A stretch of DNA of 7,141 nucleotides. It comes from Candidatus Pelagibacter sp. Lineage in GTDB: Bacteria > Pseudomonadota > Alphaproteobacteria > Pelagibacterales > Pelagibacteraceae. The translations under genes were made by a program, and so were the position numbers. Each line of letters begins with the position of its first letter. The stretch's first letter is position 1. The notes under the pieces are model-generated. The model saw only the letters and a list, made by a program, of their open reading frames with translations. It did not search any database and was not told the origin of the DNA. Location of the stretch: NCBI GenBank assembly GCA_028097945.1, contig JAOHFJ010000024.1, positions 1-7,141 on the forward strand. Direction: 5' to 3'. This document shows positions 1 through 6,860 of this stretch, piece after piece.

Positions 1-359
1 TTAATATTATTAAAAATACAATAAACAAAATTAAAAAAATGAATTCAAAATATTTAATTTATGCTTGTGTAGGCCCCTGTATAGGCCAAATGAGCTACGA
101 AGTTGACTCAGTTTTTTTTAAAAAATTTATTAATAAATCTAAAAAGAATAAAAAATACTTTATTCGTAAAAATAATGATAAGAAGCTTTTTAACTTAAGA
201 AAATTTGTAACTGACAAACTTCTCAAATATAAAATAAAAGTGGATCAAGTTAATAGAGATACTTTCACCCAAAAAAGCAATTTTTTTAGCTACAGAAGAT
301 CGATAAAATTAAGTGAAAGAGATTATGGTAGATGTATTTCTACTATTTGTATGCCTTAA
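1..359 (+). CDS. pgeF: PgeF/YfiH family laccase-domain protein, C-terminal part (5' end outside window)
   Basis: This is the last 118 residues of a YfiH/PgeF-type protein (DUF152, 'multicopper polyphenol oxidase' laccase domain). In E. coli the family member removes UDP-MurNAc carrying L-Ser instead of L-Ala, which protects peptidoglycan composition; other members act on purine nucleosides. The visible hallmarks are the ACVGPCIG..SYEV segment, the later D.VNRDT.T motif and the terminal FFSYRRS...DYGR.IS.I block. An ATG at 39 is not taken as the start: the same frame is open to the left window edge, and the residues before it (NTINKIKK) fit the helix that precedes the GPCI motif in this family. 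The metal-binding Cys/His residues lie in the missing N-terminal part, so activity cannot be judged. The gene ends 51 bp before prs. Family assignment is fairly sure; the physiological substrate is inferred. Confidence 0.85.
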   Translation, partial: NIIKNTINKIKKMNSKYLIYACVGPCIGQMSYEVDSVFFKKFINKSKKNKKYFIRKNNDKKLFNLRKFVTDKLLKYKIKVDQVNRDTFTQKSNFFSYRRSIKLSERDYGRCISTICMP

Positions 360-369
360 CTTTATTAAT

Positions 370-398
370 TTGAAAAGATATAAAAATAAGAGTATAAA
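370..398 (+). promoter_or_regulatory. Candidate sigma70-type promoter of prs
   Basis: A -35-like TTGAAA (370-375) is followed after exactly 17 nt by a -10-like TATAAA (393-398). A start point about 7 nt downstream would leave a leader of only about 6 nt before the prs ATG at 411, and no Shine-Dalgarno sequence is present. Both hexamers are close to consensus, but the surrounding sequence is very AT-rich, so chance matches are expected. Confidence 0.45.
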
Positions 399-410
399 TA
401 ATTACATTTC

Positions 411-1339
411 ATGAAAATTTTATCTGGAACTAGCAATTTAAAGTTAAGTAAAAATATTGCTAAAAATTTAAAATTAAAATTGATACGAATATAAGAAGAT
501 TCGCTGACGGGGAAATTTATATAGAAATTAATGAAAACATTAGAGGTAATAGCGTATTCGTAATTCAGTCCACCTCTAATCCTGCGAATGATAATTTAAT
601 GGAATTGCTTTTAGTGATTGATGCATTAAAAAGATCATCTGCAAAAACTATTACAGCTGTAATTCCATATTTTGGATACGCTAGACAAGATAGAAAGGTA
701 GCTCCAAGAACTTCTATATCTGCAAAAGTTGTAGCCAACTTATTAACAAACGCAGGAGCGAATAGAATAGTTACTGTTGATTTACATGCTGGGCAAATTC
801 AAGGTTTTTTTGATATGCCAGTTGATAACTTATTTACTACTCCTCTTTTTTCAAAATTTATAAAGAGGAAGATTACTTCAAAAAATTTAATTTGTGTTTC
901 TCCGGATATGGGTGGTGTAGCTAGGACAAGAGCTTTAGCGACTAGACTAAAAGCTGATCTTGCAATTATAGACAAAAGAAGACCAGCTCCTGGAAAATCT
1001 CAAGTTATGAATATTATTGGAGATGTTAAAAACAAAACCTGTATCATTGTAGATGATATAATTGACAGTGGTGGAACGATAGTTAATGCTGTTGATGCTC
1101 TGAAGAAAAAAGGAGCTAAAGAAGTTTTTGTTTTTATAACTCATGCAGTATTGAGTGGAGAAGCAGCAAAAAAAATTAAAAATTCTAGGATCAAAAAATT
1201 AATAATTACAGACACAATTGACAATTCTGATAAAATTAAGAATAACAATAAAATTGAGGTGTTATCTATCTCATCATTGATGTCAGAGGCTATTAAGAGA
1301 ATAGCAAACTCAAATTCAGTGTCTGATTTATTTAATTAA
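411..1339 (+). CDS. prs: Ribose-phosphate pyrophosphokinase (PRPP synthase), with an apparent frameshift near codon 24
   Basis: The product transfers pyrophosphate from ATP to ribose 5-phosphate, giving PRPP for purine, pyrimidine, His, Trp and NAD synthesis in the cytosol. Family marks include [19 protein letters not shown] (catalytic loop region), [11 protein letters not shown], the [14 protein letters not shown]-binding loop (1049-1078), and a C-terminus ending in [12 protein letters not shown]...S.LF. The gene is not one open frame. The ATG at 411 gives the expected N-terminus ([18 protein letters not shown]) but reaches TAA at 492-494. The family sequence resumes in the -1 frame at GAT 482 ([22 protein letters not shown]) and runs to 1339. 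Joining the frames gives about 309 residues, close to the usual 310-315. Starting at the internal ATG 599 would lose the first ~63 residues, including the FADGE ATP-binding segment, and is not credible. Because the gene is normally essential and single-copy, one missing base in the A-rich run 462-482 is the likeliest cause. Confidence 0.93.
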
Positions 1340-1342
1340 CGC

Positions 1343-1371
1343 TTGTTTTGGTATTAATCTTGGGTTATATA
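1343..1371 (+). promoter_or_regulatory. Candidate promoter of the rplY-pth-ychF unit
   Basis: A -35-like TTGTTT (1343-1348, preceded by C as in many alphaproteobacterial CTTG elements) is separated by 17 nt from a -10-like TATATA (1366-1371). The predicted start near 1378 leaves a leader of about 11 nt before the rplY ATG at 1389. This 49-bp gap is the only sizeable spacer before rplY, and its CTTGGG and ACCCTCTCC patches stand out in the AT-rich surroundings. Confidence 0.45.
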
Positions 1372-1388
1372 CCCTCTCCAATAAAATT

Positions 1389-2144
1389 ATGAGTAGCTTA
1401 AAGGCAATAAAAAGAGAAAGTACTTCTTCTGGTTCAAACAATAAATTAAGGTCAGAAGGACTTATACCCGCTATTTTATATGGTGGAAAAGATGCAAATC
1501 AAAATATCTCTATACAAATAAAAGAAATAAAAAATTTAGTAAACTCAGATACTTTTTTATCTAAAGTTTTAGAATTAGATATAGATGGTAAAAAAGAAAA
1601 AGTAATTCCAAGGGATGTGGCATTTAATGTCGTATCTGAAGAACCCATACATATAGACTTTATGAGAATTGTTTCAGGAAAGAAAATTATTTTAGAAATA
1701 CCTGTAAAGTTTATAAACCATCCTGACTCTCCAGGTTTAAAAAGAGGTGGAGTTTTAAATATTGTAAGAAGAAAAATTGAATTGAAATGTCCCGCAGAAA
1801 ATATTCCGGATGAGATAATCGTAGATCTAACAGGGACAGATATTGGTACAAGTATAAAAATATCTTCCGTAAAGTTAGAAGGCAATGTTGTTCCAACTAT
1901 CATAGACCGTGATTTCGTAATAGCGACAGTTGCTTCTCCAACAGTTATTAAAGAACCAGAAAAACCAGCAGAGGGTGATGCTGCAACTGAGGGTGCTGAA
2001 GGTGAGGCCCCAGCTGAAGGTGCAGAAGCTGCTGCAAGTAAAGATGGAGACGCAGCCAAGAAAGATGGTAGGTCTAAAGAAGGTGCTGATAAAAAACCTG
2101 ACGAAAAGAAACCTACTGAAAAAAAACCTGCTGAGAAAAAATAA
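1389..2144 (+). CDS. rplY: 50S ribosomal protein L25, long CTC form with a low-complexity C-terminal tail
   Basis: This is the 5S rRNA-binding protein of the large subunit's central protuberance. It is the long general-stress (CTC/TL5) type rather than the ~94-residue E. coli form. Residues 1 to about 92 are the L25 N-terminal 5S-binding domain (KRE.....N.KLRSEGLIPAILYGG; later VIPRDV, EPIHIDFMRI). Residues from about 95 to 187 are the beta domain (PVKFINHPDSPGLKRGGVLN, LKCPAENIP, VDLTG.DIG.SIKISSV). Residues 191-251 are a disordered-looking tail, first Ala/Glu/Gly-rich and acidic, then Lys/Pro/Glu-rich, ending in KKPxE pentapeptide repeats. The tail DNA is clearly richer in GC than the rest of the gene. 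No Shine-Dalgarno sequence precedes the ATG. It heads a likely operon with pth, 5 nt downstream; the rplY-pth pairing is common in bacteria. Confidence 0.95.
   Translation: MSSLKAIKRESTSSGSNNKLRSEGLIPAILYGGKDANQNISIQIKEIKNLVNSDTFLSKVLELDIDGKKEKVIPRDVAFNVVSEEPIHIDFMRIVSGKKIILEIPVKFINHPDSPGLKRGGVLNIVRRKIELKCPAENIPDEIIVDLTGTDIGTSIKISSVKLEGNVVPTIIDRDFVIATVASPTVIKEPEKPAEGDAATEGAEGEAPAEGAEAAASKDGDAAKKDGRSKEGADKKPDEKKPTEKKPAEKK
2091..2135 (+). repeat. Three 15-bp in-frame tandem repeats encoding KKPxE in the L25 tail
   Basis: Three consecutive 15-nt units (2091-2105, 2106-2120, 2121-2135) encode KKPDE, KKPTE and KKPAE, followed by a final KK and the stop. The units differ at the codon for the fourth residue and at synonymous Lys and Glu positions, so the protein pattern is better kept than the DNA. 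The copy number could change by slippage without breaking the frame. Confidence 0.85.
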
Positions 2145-2149
2145 TTAAT

Positions 2150-2722
2150 ATGCTTTTACTCGTCGGATTGGGAAATCCTGGATCCAACTATACTAATACC
2201 AGACACAACATTGGTTTTAAAATAATTGATGCAATCAACACTCACTTTAAACTTTCAAAACAAAAACCAAAGTTTAAAGGCTTACTTACTACTGGAAATA
2301 TAGACGAGAAGAAAATCTATGCCATTAAACCATTAACTTTTATGAATAATTCTGGAACAGCTATTAAAGAGCTTATTGATTATTTTAAGATCGATGCAAA
2401 AGATGTGTTTGTTTTTCACGATGACATGGATATTGATTTTGGAAAAATAAAAGCAAAATTTGGAGGTGGTAGCGCAGGACATAATGGAATAGAGTCGATA
2501 GATAAATTTATTGGTAAAGATTACTCTCGAGTTCGTATCGGTATAGGACATCCTAAACAAAAGAAAAAAGTCAACAATCATGTTTTAGAGGATTTTAAAG
2601 AAGATGAGGAAGACAAAATTAATGAAATTACAGAAAATATAGTTAAACAATTACCTACATTAATTGAAAAAAAAATTGATCTTTTTTCAAGCAAAGTTAA
2701 TCAAGATCTGAATGGGATTTAA
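2150..2722 (+). CDS. pth: Peptidyl-tRNA hydrolase
   Basis: This enzyme hydrolyses the ester bond of peptidyl-tRNAs that drop off ribosomes and so recycles tRNA in the cytosol; it is essential in most bacteria. The 190-residue length matches the bacterial Pth family (about 190-195). The equivalents of the E. coli functional residues are all present: Asn9 in the GLGNPG motif, the catalytic His19 in TRHNIGF, Asn66 in FMNNSG, Asp91 in the HDDMD motif, and Asn112 in GGGSAGHNG. The RVRIGIGHP motif follows. The ATG lies 5 nt after the rplY stop, with no clear Shine-Dalgarno sequence. The last 11 bp overlap the start of ychF, which suggests coupled translation. The C-terminal stretch is more Lys/Glu-rich than usual, as expected for an AT-rich genome. 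Confidence 0.97.
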   Translation: MLLLVGLGNPGSNYTNTRHNIGFKIIDAINTHFKLSKQKPKFKGLLTTGNIDEKKIYAIKPLTFMNNSGTAIKELIDYFKIDAKDVFVFHDDMDIDFGKIKAKFGGGSAGHNGIESIDKFIGKDYSRVRIGIGHPKQKKKVNNHVLEDFKEDEEDKINEITENIVKQLPTLIEKKIDLFSSKVNQDLNGI

Positions 2723-3782
2723 ATGTGGAATAGTTGGGCTTCCAAACGTTGGAAAGTCGACTTTATTCAATGCTCTAACTGCATCAAAAAATGCAGAGGC
2801 TGCTAATTTTCCTTTCTGTACTATCGATCCAAATATTGGAATAGTAGATGTCATCGATAAAAGATTAGATAAATTAACAAAATTATCTAATTCTAAAAAA
2901 AAAATATATACAAATATAACTTTTGTAGACATCGCAGGATTGGTTAAGGGGGCGTCAAAGGGAGAAGGCCTAGGAAATAAATTTCTTTCTCATATTAGAG
3001 AAGTAGATGCTATAATTCACTTAGTAAGATGCTTTGAGTCTGATAAGATTACTCACGTTAACTCTAAGATCAATCCAGTAGAAGACCTTGAAACAATCAA
3101 AACTGAAATAATACTTTCTGATCTAGATATCATTCAAAAAAAACTTGAGAAAGGTAAAAAAAAATTACTTCAAGAAAAAGAAATAAAAATACTTGAAGAG
3201 AAATTGAACTTGTTAAATGCAGGAAATGAGGCATCTATAAATGATGAATTTGAGAAAAAATTTTTAACTACACTCGGTTTATTGAGTATTAAACCTAAAA
3301 TTATAGTTTGTAATGTTGATGAAGAAAGTTTAGCAACAGGTAACGCTTTTACAGAAAACGTAAAAAGAGAATATACTGCCGAAAAAATTGTAACTATTTG
3401 TGCTGATATCGAAGATCAGATTATGGGATTAGACAATAACGAAAGGGAGACTTTCATGAAAGAAATAGGTCTAAATAAAACTGGTTTAAATCAATTAATT
3501 AAAGAGGGTTATGATCTTTTAAATCTCGATACATTTTTTACATCTGGGCCAGAGGAAAGTAGAGCTTGGACAGTTAAAAAAAATACTTTAGCACCACAAG
3601 CTGCGAGTGTAATTCATACTGATTTTGAAAAAAATTTTATTCGAGCAGAAGCAGTAACATGTGAAGATTTTATTAAGTTTGGCAGCGCAGAGAAATGTAA
3701 GGAAAATGGAAAACTAAGAATTGAGGGTAAAGATTATATTGTAAAAGATGGGGACGTCTTATACTTCCGTGTCAATCCGTGA
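2712..3782 (+). CDS. ychF: Ribosome-binding ATPase YchF (OLA1 family P-loop NTPase)
   Basis: YchF is a TRAFAC-class P-loop protein that binds ATP rather than GTP, associates with ribosomes and is linked to stress responses. Visible parts are the G1 loop GLPNVGKST (residues 9-17), the FPF.TIDPN switch region (33-41), the G3 motif DIAGL (73-77) followed by KGASKGEGLGN, a Lys/Glu-rich coiled-coil insertion (about 126-175), and NVDE at 201-204 in place of the GTPase NKxD, as expected for this ATP-preferring family. The C-terminal TGS domain starts near residue 278 (FFTSGPEESRAWTV) and ends with [13 protein letters not shown]. The length of 356 is near the usual 363. The start matches the canonical MGFKCGIVGLPNVGKST N-terminus and overlaps pth by 11 bp in another frame. 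The 3' end overlaps the convergent petC gene by 24 bp. Confidence 0.97.
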   Translation: MGFKCGIVGLPNVGKSTLFNALTASKNAEAANFPFCTIDPNIGIVDVIDKRLDKLTKLSNSKKKIYTNITFVDIAGLVKGASKGEGLGNKFLSHIREVDAIIHLVRCFESDKITHVNSKINPVEDLETIKTEIILSDLDIIQKKLEKGKKKLLQEKEIKILEEKLNLLNAGNEASINDEFEKKFLTTLGLLSIKPKIIVCNVDEESLATGNAFTENVKREYTAEKIVTICADIEDQIMGLDNNERETFMKEIGLNKTGLNQLIKEGYDLLNLDTFFTSGPEESRAWTVKKNTLAPQAASVIHTDFEKNFIRAEAVTCEDFIKFGSAEKCKENGKLRIEGKDYIVKDGDVLYFRVNP

Positions 3783-4547
3783 CCAGATTTTTTTCATACT
3801 TAAATAAACTAAAGTAGTTAAAAGAATTAAATAGATAATTACTTTTACACCTGTTCTATGCCTTTCTTCCAACTCAGGTTCAGCAGACCAAGATAAAAAT
3901 GTTGTTACGTCTTTGGCCATTTGATCTACCGTAGCTTGGGTTCCATCTGAATACTCCACAATATCATCGCTTAAAGGAGATGACATTTTAATCTTATTAC
4001 CGATCATATATTTATTATAATAAACACCATCATCCAATGTTACGCCCGCTGGCGGATCCTCATATCCTACTAAAACTGAATAAATATAGTTGGAGCCTCC
4101 TGGTCTTGCCTTTACTAAAACCGACATATCAGGCGGATAAGCTCCACCGTTTGCAGCAATAGAAGCTTTCACATTCGGATATGGATTTTTAAATTTGTCT
4201 GCAGGTCTTCCTGGTCTTGTAAACATTTCACCTTGGTCATCTGGACCATCAGTAATTTCTACACTTGCTGCAATTGCTTTTACCTCTTGTTCTGAAAACT
4301 CCGGACCACCTGGCTCGCCGAGATTTCTATAACTTAGATATTGCATCGAATGGCAAGAGGAACAAACTTCTTTATAAACCTGAAACCCTCTTTGAAGTGA
4401 TGCTCTGTCGAATTTGCCATTTATTCCTTTAAAGCTCCAATCAACTTTCAATGGTTCTGACTCTCCTCCAGCGCTATATAGTTTAGCTGATGAAGCTAAT
4501 AAAAAAATGGCGATAAATAAAAGACTTTTTATATTAAATCTTTTCAT
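3759..4547 (-). CDS. petC: Cytochrome c1 subunit of the cytochrome bc1 complex
   Basis: This is the membrane-anchored c-type cytochrome that passes electrons from the Rieske centre to soluble or membrane cytochrome c in the periplasm. Residues 1 to about 26 form a Sec signal peptide (basic MKRFNIK, hydrophobic core, probable cleavage after YSA). The heme c site is CSSCH at 62-66, followed by the [10 protein letters not shown] motif, and NPYPN lies at 121-125. Met188 in [11 protein letters not shown] is the probable sixth heme ligand. A single C-terminal transmembrane helix (about 234-251) with a short basic cytosolic tail anchors the protein. At 262 residues it is normal for an alphaproteobacterial c1, and it is separate from cytochrome b rather than fused as in some Rhizobiales. 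The start overlaps the end of petB by 14 bp and has a strong Shine-Dalgarno sequence. The 3' end overlaps ychF on the other strand. Confidence 0.97.
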   Translation of the reverse strand: MKRFNIKSLLFIAIFLLASSAKLYSAGGESEPLKVDWSFKGINGKFDRASLQRGFQVYKEVCSSCHSMQYLSYRNLGEPGGPEFSEQEVKAIAASVEITDGPDDQGEMFTRPGRPADKFKNPYPNVKASIAANGGAYPPDMSVLVKARPGGSNYIYSVLVGYEDPPAGVTLDDGVYYNKYMIGNKIKMSSPLSDDIVEYSDGTQATVDQMAKDVTTFLSWSAEPELEERHRTGVKVIIYLILLTTLVYLSMKKIWSRIDTEV

Positions 4548-5793
4548 TATCCTTCCTAGCGAGTGCTGGATCTGCGCTACCAGTAAGTACTGGTTCTGAA
4601 ATACTCATAGGAATTGGATCTGTTTTTTCTAATAATCCGACTACAGGCATTACAATTATGAAGTGAGCAAAATAGTAAATGGTTCCTACTCTAGCTAAAA
4701 CTAAATAAATTCCTTCCGCAGGCATCGCTCCCATATAACCAAGCATCAATACGTCTAAAACAAATATCCAATAAAATTGTCTGTAGATTGGTCTGAATAC
4801 TGCTGACCTAACTTTAGAAGTGTCCAACCACGGTAAAACAAACAATATAAAGATTGCTCCAAACATTAAAATCACTCCACCCAATTTATCTGGTACAGAT
4901 CTAAGGATTGCATAGAAAGGTAATAGATACCATTCTGGTACAATGTGAGCTGGTGTAACTAATGGGTTGGCAGGAATATAATTATCAGAGTGTCCTAAAA
5001 CATTTGGTGAAAAGAAAACGAAACCTGCAAAAATAATCATGAACATTAATAATGCAAAAGCGTCCTTAATCGTAATATAAGGGTGGAATGGAACTGTATC
5101 TTTAGACGGTTTTTTAATATCAATTCCGACTGGGTTATTATTACCAGGAACATGCAGTGCCCATATATGTAAGACAACTAATCCTAAAATTAAAAATGGT
5201 ATTAAATAGTGTAAGCTGAAAAATCTATTTAAAGTTGGATTATCTACAGAGTATGCGCCCCATAACCATGTTGTAATGCTCTCACCTATTAGTGGGATAG
5301 CACTAAATAAATTTGTAATAACCGTTGCACCCCAAAAACTCATTTGTCCCCATGGTAAAACGTAACCCATAAAAGCTGCAGCCATCATTAAAAGATAAAT
5401 TAAAAGTCCTATAATCCAAATTACTTCTCTAGGAGACTTATATGATCCATAGAACAAAGACCTAAAAATATGAATATAAACTGCAAGGAAGAACATTGAG
5501 GCTCCATTGCTATGAATATAACGAATTAACCAACCATAATTTACATCTCTCATAATATGTTCAACGCTAGCAAAAGCTAAATCAGCGTGAGCAACATAAT
5601 GCATTGCTAAGACTATTCCTGTTATTATTTGCGTTAATAAACAGAAGGTCAAAATACCACCGAACGTCCACCAGTAGTTCAAATTTTTTGGAGTTGGGTA
5701 ATCTGTAAGGTGAGCACCTAAAGTTAAAAGAGGAAGCCGGTCATTAAGCCATTTCCCTGCTTTAGACTTTGGAATGTATTCGTGATCGCTCAT
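4534..5793 (-). CDS. petB: Cytochrome b subunit of the cytochrome bc1 complex
   Basis: This is the integral membrane core of complex III, carrying hemes bL and bH and both quinone sites. It is full length at 419 residues, with about eight membrane helices. The four heme ligands are His94 and His108 in helix B and His195 and His209 in helix D, with the conserved 14-residue spacing. [19 protein letters not shown] (143-161) and PEWY (286-289) form the quinol oxidation (Qo) site. NPVGI and the PFHPY motif (235-239) precede the second half (helices E-H). A hydrophilic tail of about 30 residues follows the last helix. The start, 6 nt after the petA stop, gives the usual soluble amphipathic N-terminus and has an AGGA Shine-Dalgarno sequence overlapping the petA end. 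It is translated between petA and petC in one operon. Confidence 0.98.
   Translation of the reverse strand: MSDHEYIPKSKAGKWLNDRLPLLTLGAHLTDYPTPKNLNYWWTFGGILTFCLLTQIITGIVLAMHYVAHADLAFASVEHIMRDVNYGWLIRYIHSNGASMFFLAVYIHIFRSLFYGSYKSPREVIWIIGLLIYLLMMAAAFMGYVLPWGQMSFWGATVITNLFSAIPLIGESITTWLWGAYSVDNPTLNRFFSLHYLIPFLILGLVVLHIWALHVPGNNNPVGIDIKKPSKDTVPFHPYITIKDAFALLMFMIIFAGFVFFSPNVLGHSDNYIPANPLVTPAHIVPEWYLLPFYAILRSVPDKLGGVILMFGAIFILFVLPWLDTSKVRSAVFRPIYRQFYWIFVLDVLMLGYMGAMPAEGIYLVLARVGTIYYFAHFIIVMPVVGLLEKTDPIPMSISEPVLTGSADPALARKDNEKI
4551..4557 (-). promoter_or_regulatory. Shine-Dalgarno sequence for petC, inside petB
   Basis: On the minus strand AGGAAGG lies just before the petC ATG; its AGGA part is 6 nt from the start codon. 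It overlaps the petB codons for Arg-Lys-Asp near the C-terminus. Together with the 14-bp gene overlap this supports the chosen start and implies translational coupling of petC to petB. Confidence 0.75.
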
Positions 5794-5799
5794 AAATTT

Positions 5800-6321
5800 T
5801 TATCCTATTTTAATCGTGTTGTTATCTACAAATTCATACTTTGGAATTTCCATATTTGTTGGCGCAGGTCCTTTTCTAATTCTTCCAGACACATCGTAAT
5901 GTGATCCATGACAAGGACAAAACCAACCATTGTAGTCACCCTTATCTTTTAATGGCACACAACCTAAGTGAGTGCAAACCCCCAACATTACTAACCATTC
6001 ATCTTTTCCCTCTTTTACTCTTTCTTCATCTTTTTGTGGATCAGGTAAATCAGTCAAACTAACCGCTCTTGCTTCAGCTATTTCGTCTTGTGTTCTCCGT
6101 TTTAAAAATACCGGCTTCCCTCTCCACAATACAGTTATAGAATTTCCTGGTTCAACTTGGCTAACATCAACCTCGGTTGTTGCTAAAGCTTGTTGAGCTT
6201 TATCGGGGTTCATTTGATGGACTAATGGCCATACCACAGCACCGAGACCAACTGCCCCTATAGTATAACTCGCTGTAAATAAAAAATCTCTTCGATTTAC
6301 TTTCTTTTCTTCTTTGCTCAT
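5800..6321 (-). CDS. petA: Ubiquinol-cytochrome c reductase iron-sulfur (Rieske) subunit
   Basis: This is the [2Fe-2S] protein of the bc1 complex, which takes electrons from quinol at the Qo site and delivers them to cytochrome c1 in the periplasm. An N-terminal twin-arginine-type signal anchor (NRRDFLF at 9-15, then a hydrophobic helix to about residue 34) points to Tat export with the helix retained. The cluster-binding motifs are CTHLGC (116-121) and CPCHGSHYD (135-143): Cys116, His118, Cys135 and His138 are ligands, and Cys121 and Cys137 form the conserved disulfide. Serine and tyrosine at 140 and 142 are the residues that keep the redox potential high in other Rieske proteins. The length of 173 is typical of alphaproteobacteria. 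As first gene of petABC it has no Shine-Dalgarno sequence, unlike petB and petC. Confidence 0.98.
   Translation of the reverse strand: MSKEEKKVNRRDFLFTASYTIGAVGLGAVVWPLVHQMNPDKAQQALATTEVDVSQVEPGNSITVLWRGKPVFLKRRTQDEIAEARAVSLTDLPDPQKDEERVKEGKDEWLVMLGVCTHLGCVPLKDKGDYNGWFCPCHGSHYDVSGRIRKGPAPTNMEIPKYEFVDNNTIKIG
5803..5806 (-). promoter_or_regulatory. Shine-Dalgarno sequence for petB, overlapping the petA stop
   Basis: On the minus strand AGGA sits 9 nt upstream of the petB ATG and includes the last petA sense codon (GGA) just before its TAA stop. The position fits coupled translation of petB after petA. Confidence 0.5.
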
Positions 6322-6410
6322 TAATGTTTGTGTTTATAATGTATATATTTATTTAAACTATGTTTTTAAATACTCTAGGGTCAGAATGACACATAAATTA
6401 AGCAATAATA
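6322..6410. promoter_or_regulatory. Divergent promoter region between petABC and trmL-hemF
   Basis: This 89-bp spacer must drive petA leftward and probably trmL rightward. For petA, the minus strand offers TTTAAA (6370-6365), 17 nt, then TATATA (6347-6342), and also TATAAA (6338-6333), which would leave a leader of about 5 nt. On the plus strand a perfect TATAAT lies at 6335-6340, but its best -35 (TTGCTC at 6314-6319) has a short 15-nt spacer. A less AT-rich pocket at 6372-6390 holds two adjacent dyads. The region is certain as a divergent spacer; the individual promoter calls are weak. Confidence 0.4.
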
Positions 6411-6860
6411 ATGCACATAGCTCTCTATAAACCAGATATACCACAAAATACTGCAGCAATAATAAGGTTAAGCGCGTGCTTAAACTTAAAAATTCACATT
6501 ATTGAACCCTGTGGTTTTGACTTACATGACGCCAGATTTAAACGAGTGGTGATGGACTATATGGGTATGAGCAGAATATTTAAATATGAAGACTATGATG
6601 ATTTTCTGAAAAAGAATAAAGACAAAAGAATAGTTTTAATGACAACTAAAGCAAAAAAACATTATCATAAGTTTAAATTTAAAAAGAATGACATGATGCT
6701 ATTTGGTAGAGAAAGTGCTGGAGTGCCTGAAAATTTACATAAAACTATAAAAAATAGAATTAAAGTTCCAATGAATAAAAAAACTCGTTCTCTTAACGTT
6801 GCTATGAGTGTAGCTATAATTTCAGCTGAAGCACTAAGGCAGAATAACTTATTGAAATAA
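6411..6860 (+). CDS. trmL: tRNA (cytidine/uridine-34-2'-O)-methyltransferase TrmL (SPOUT family)
   Basis: The product is a SAM-dependent SPOUT methyltransferase that modifies the wobble ribose of tRNA-Leu species in E. coli. It has no added RNA-binding domain, and at 149 residues is slightly shorter than the E. coli enzyme (157). The N-terminal block YKPDIPQNTAAIIRLSACL matches the family's Y.P.IP.NTGNIIRL motif, with IIEPCGF following. The trefoil-knot SAM site is formed by LFGRESAGVP (97-106) and the RSLNVAMSVAI stretch starting at 126; RESAGVP is the variant I associate with alphaproteobacteria. The older name cspR or yibK may appear in databases. The ATG has no Shine-Dalgarno sequence. 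The stop codon shares one base with the hemF start, so the two are probably co-transcribed, diverging from petABC. Confidence 0.93.
   Translation: MHIALYKPDIPQNTAAIIRLSACLNLKIHIIEPCGFDLHDARFKRVVMDYMGMSRIFKYEDYDDFLKKNKDKRIVLMTTKAKKHYHKFKFKKNDMMLFGRESAGVPENLHKTIKNRIKVPMNKKTRSLNVAMSVAIISAEALRQNNLLK

Noticed and set aside
39..359. A complete 106-residue hypothetical gene starting at ATG 39
   Set aside because: The frame is open to the left edge and the residues before 39 fit the PgeF family; the start is internal to a longer gene entering the window.
599..1339. A complete 246-residue prs starting at ATG 599
   Set aside because: It would lack the first ~63 residues, including the ATP-binding FADGE segment that is plainly encoded upstream at 482-598.
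1362..1374. GGGT-TATAT-ACCC hairpin between prs and rplY as a terminator
   Set aside because: The stem is only 4 bp and is followed by TCTCC, not a T run. It is better explained as part of the -10 region of the rplY promoter.
1499..2059. Long open frame on the minus strand opposite rplY
   Set aside because: Its Ala/Ser/Pro-rich start merely mirrors the Ala/Glu/Gly codons of the L25 tail, and the rest matches no recognisable family. rplY is unmistakable on the plus strand.
1930..2148. Plus-strand open frame in another phase over the L25 tail
   Set aside because: It is a Leu/Lys/Gln low-complexity product of the repetitive tail codons, with no independent start signal.
3771..3794. Intrinsic terminator for ychF
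   Set aside because: The stem is only 4 bp and separated from the T7 run by four bases; too weak to list as a feature, though mentioned under the convergent overlap.
5972..6196. Plus-strand open frame opposite petA
   Set aside because: It lies antisense to the conserved Rieske domain, has no promoter or ribosome site, and its protein has no recognisable features.
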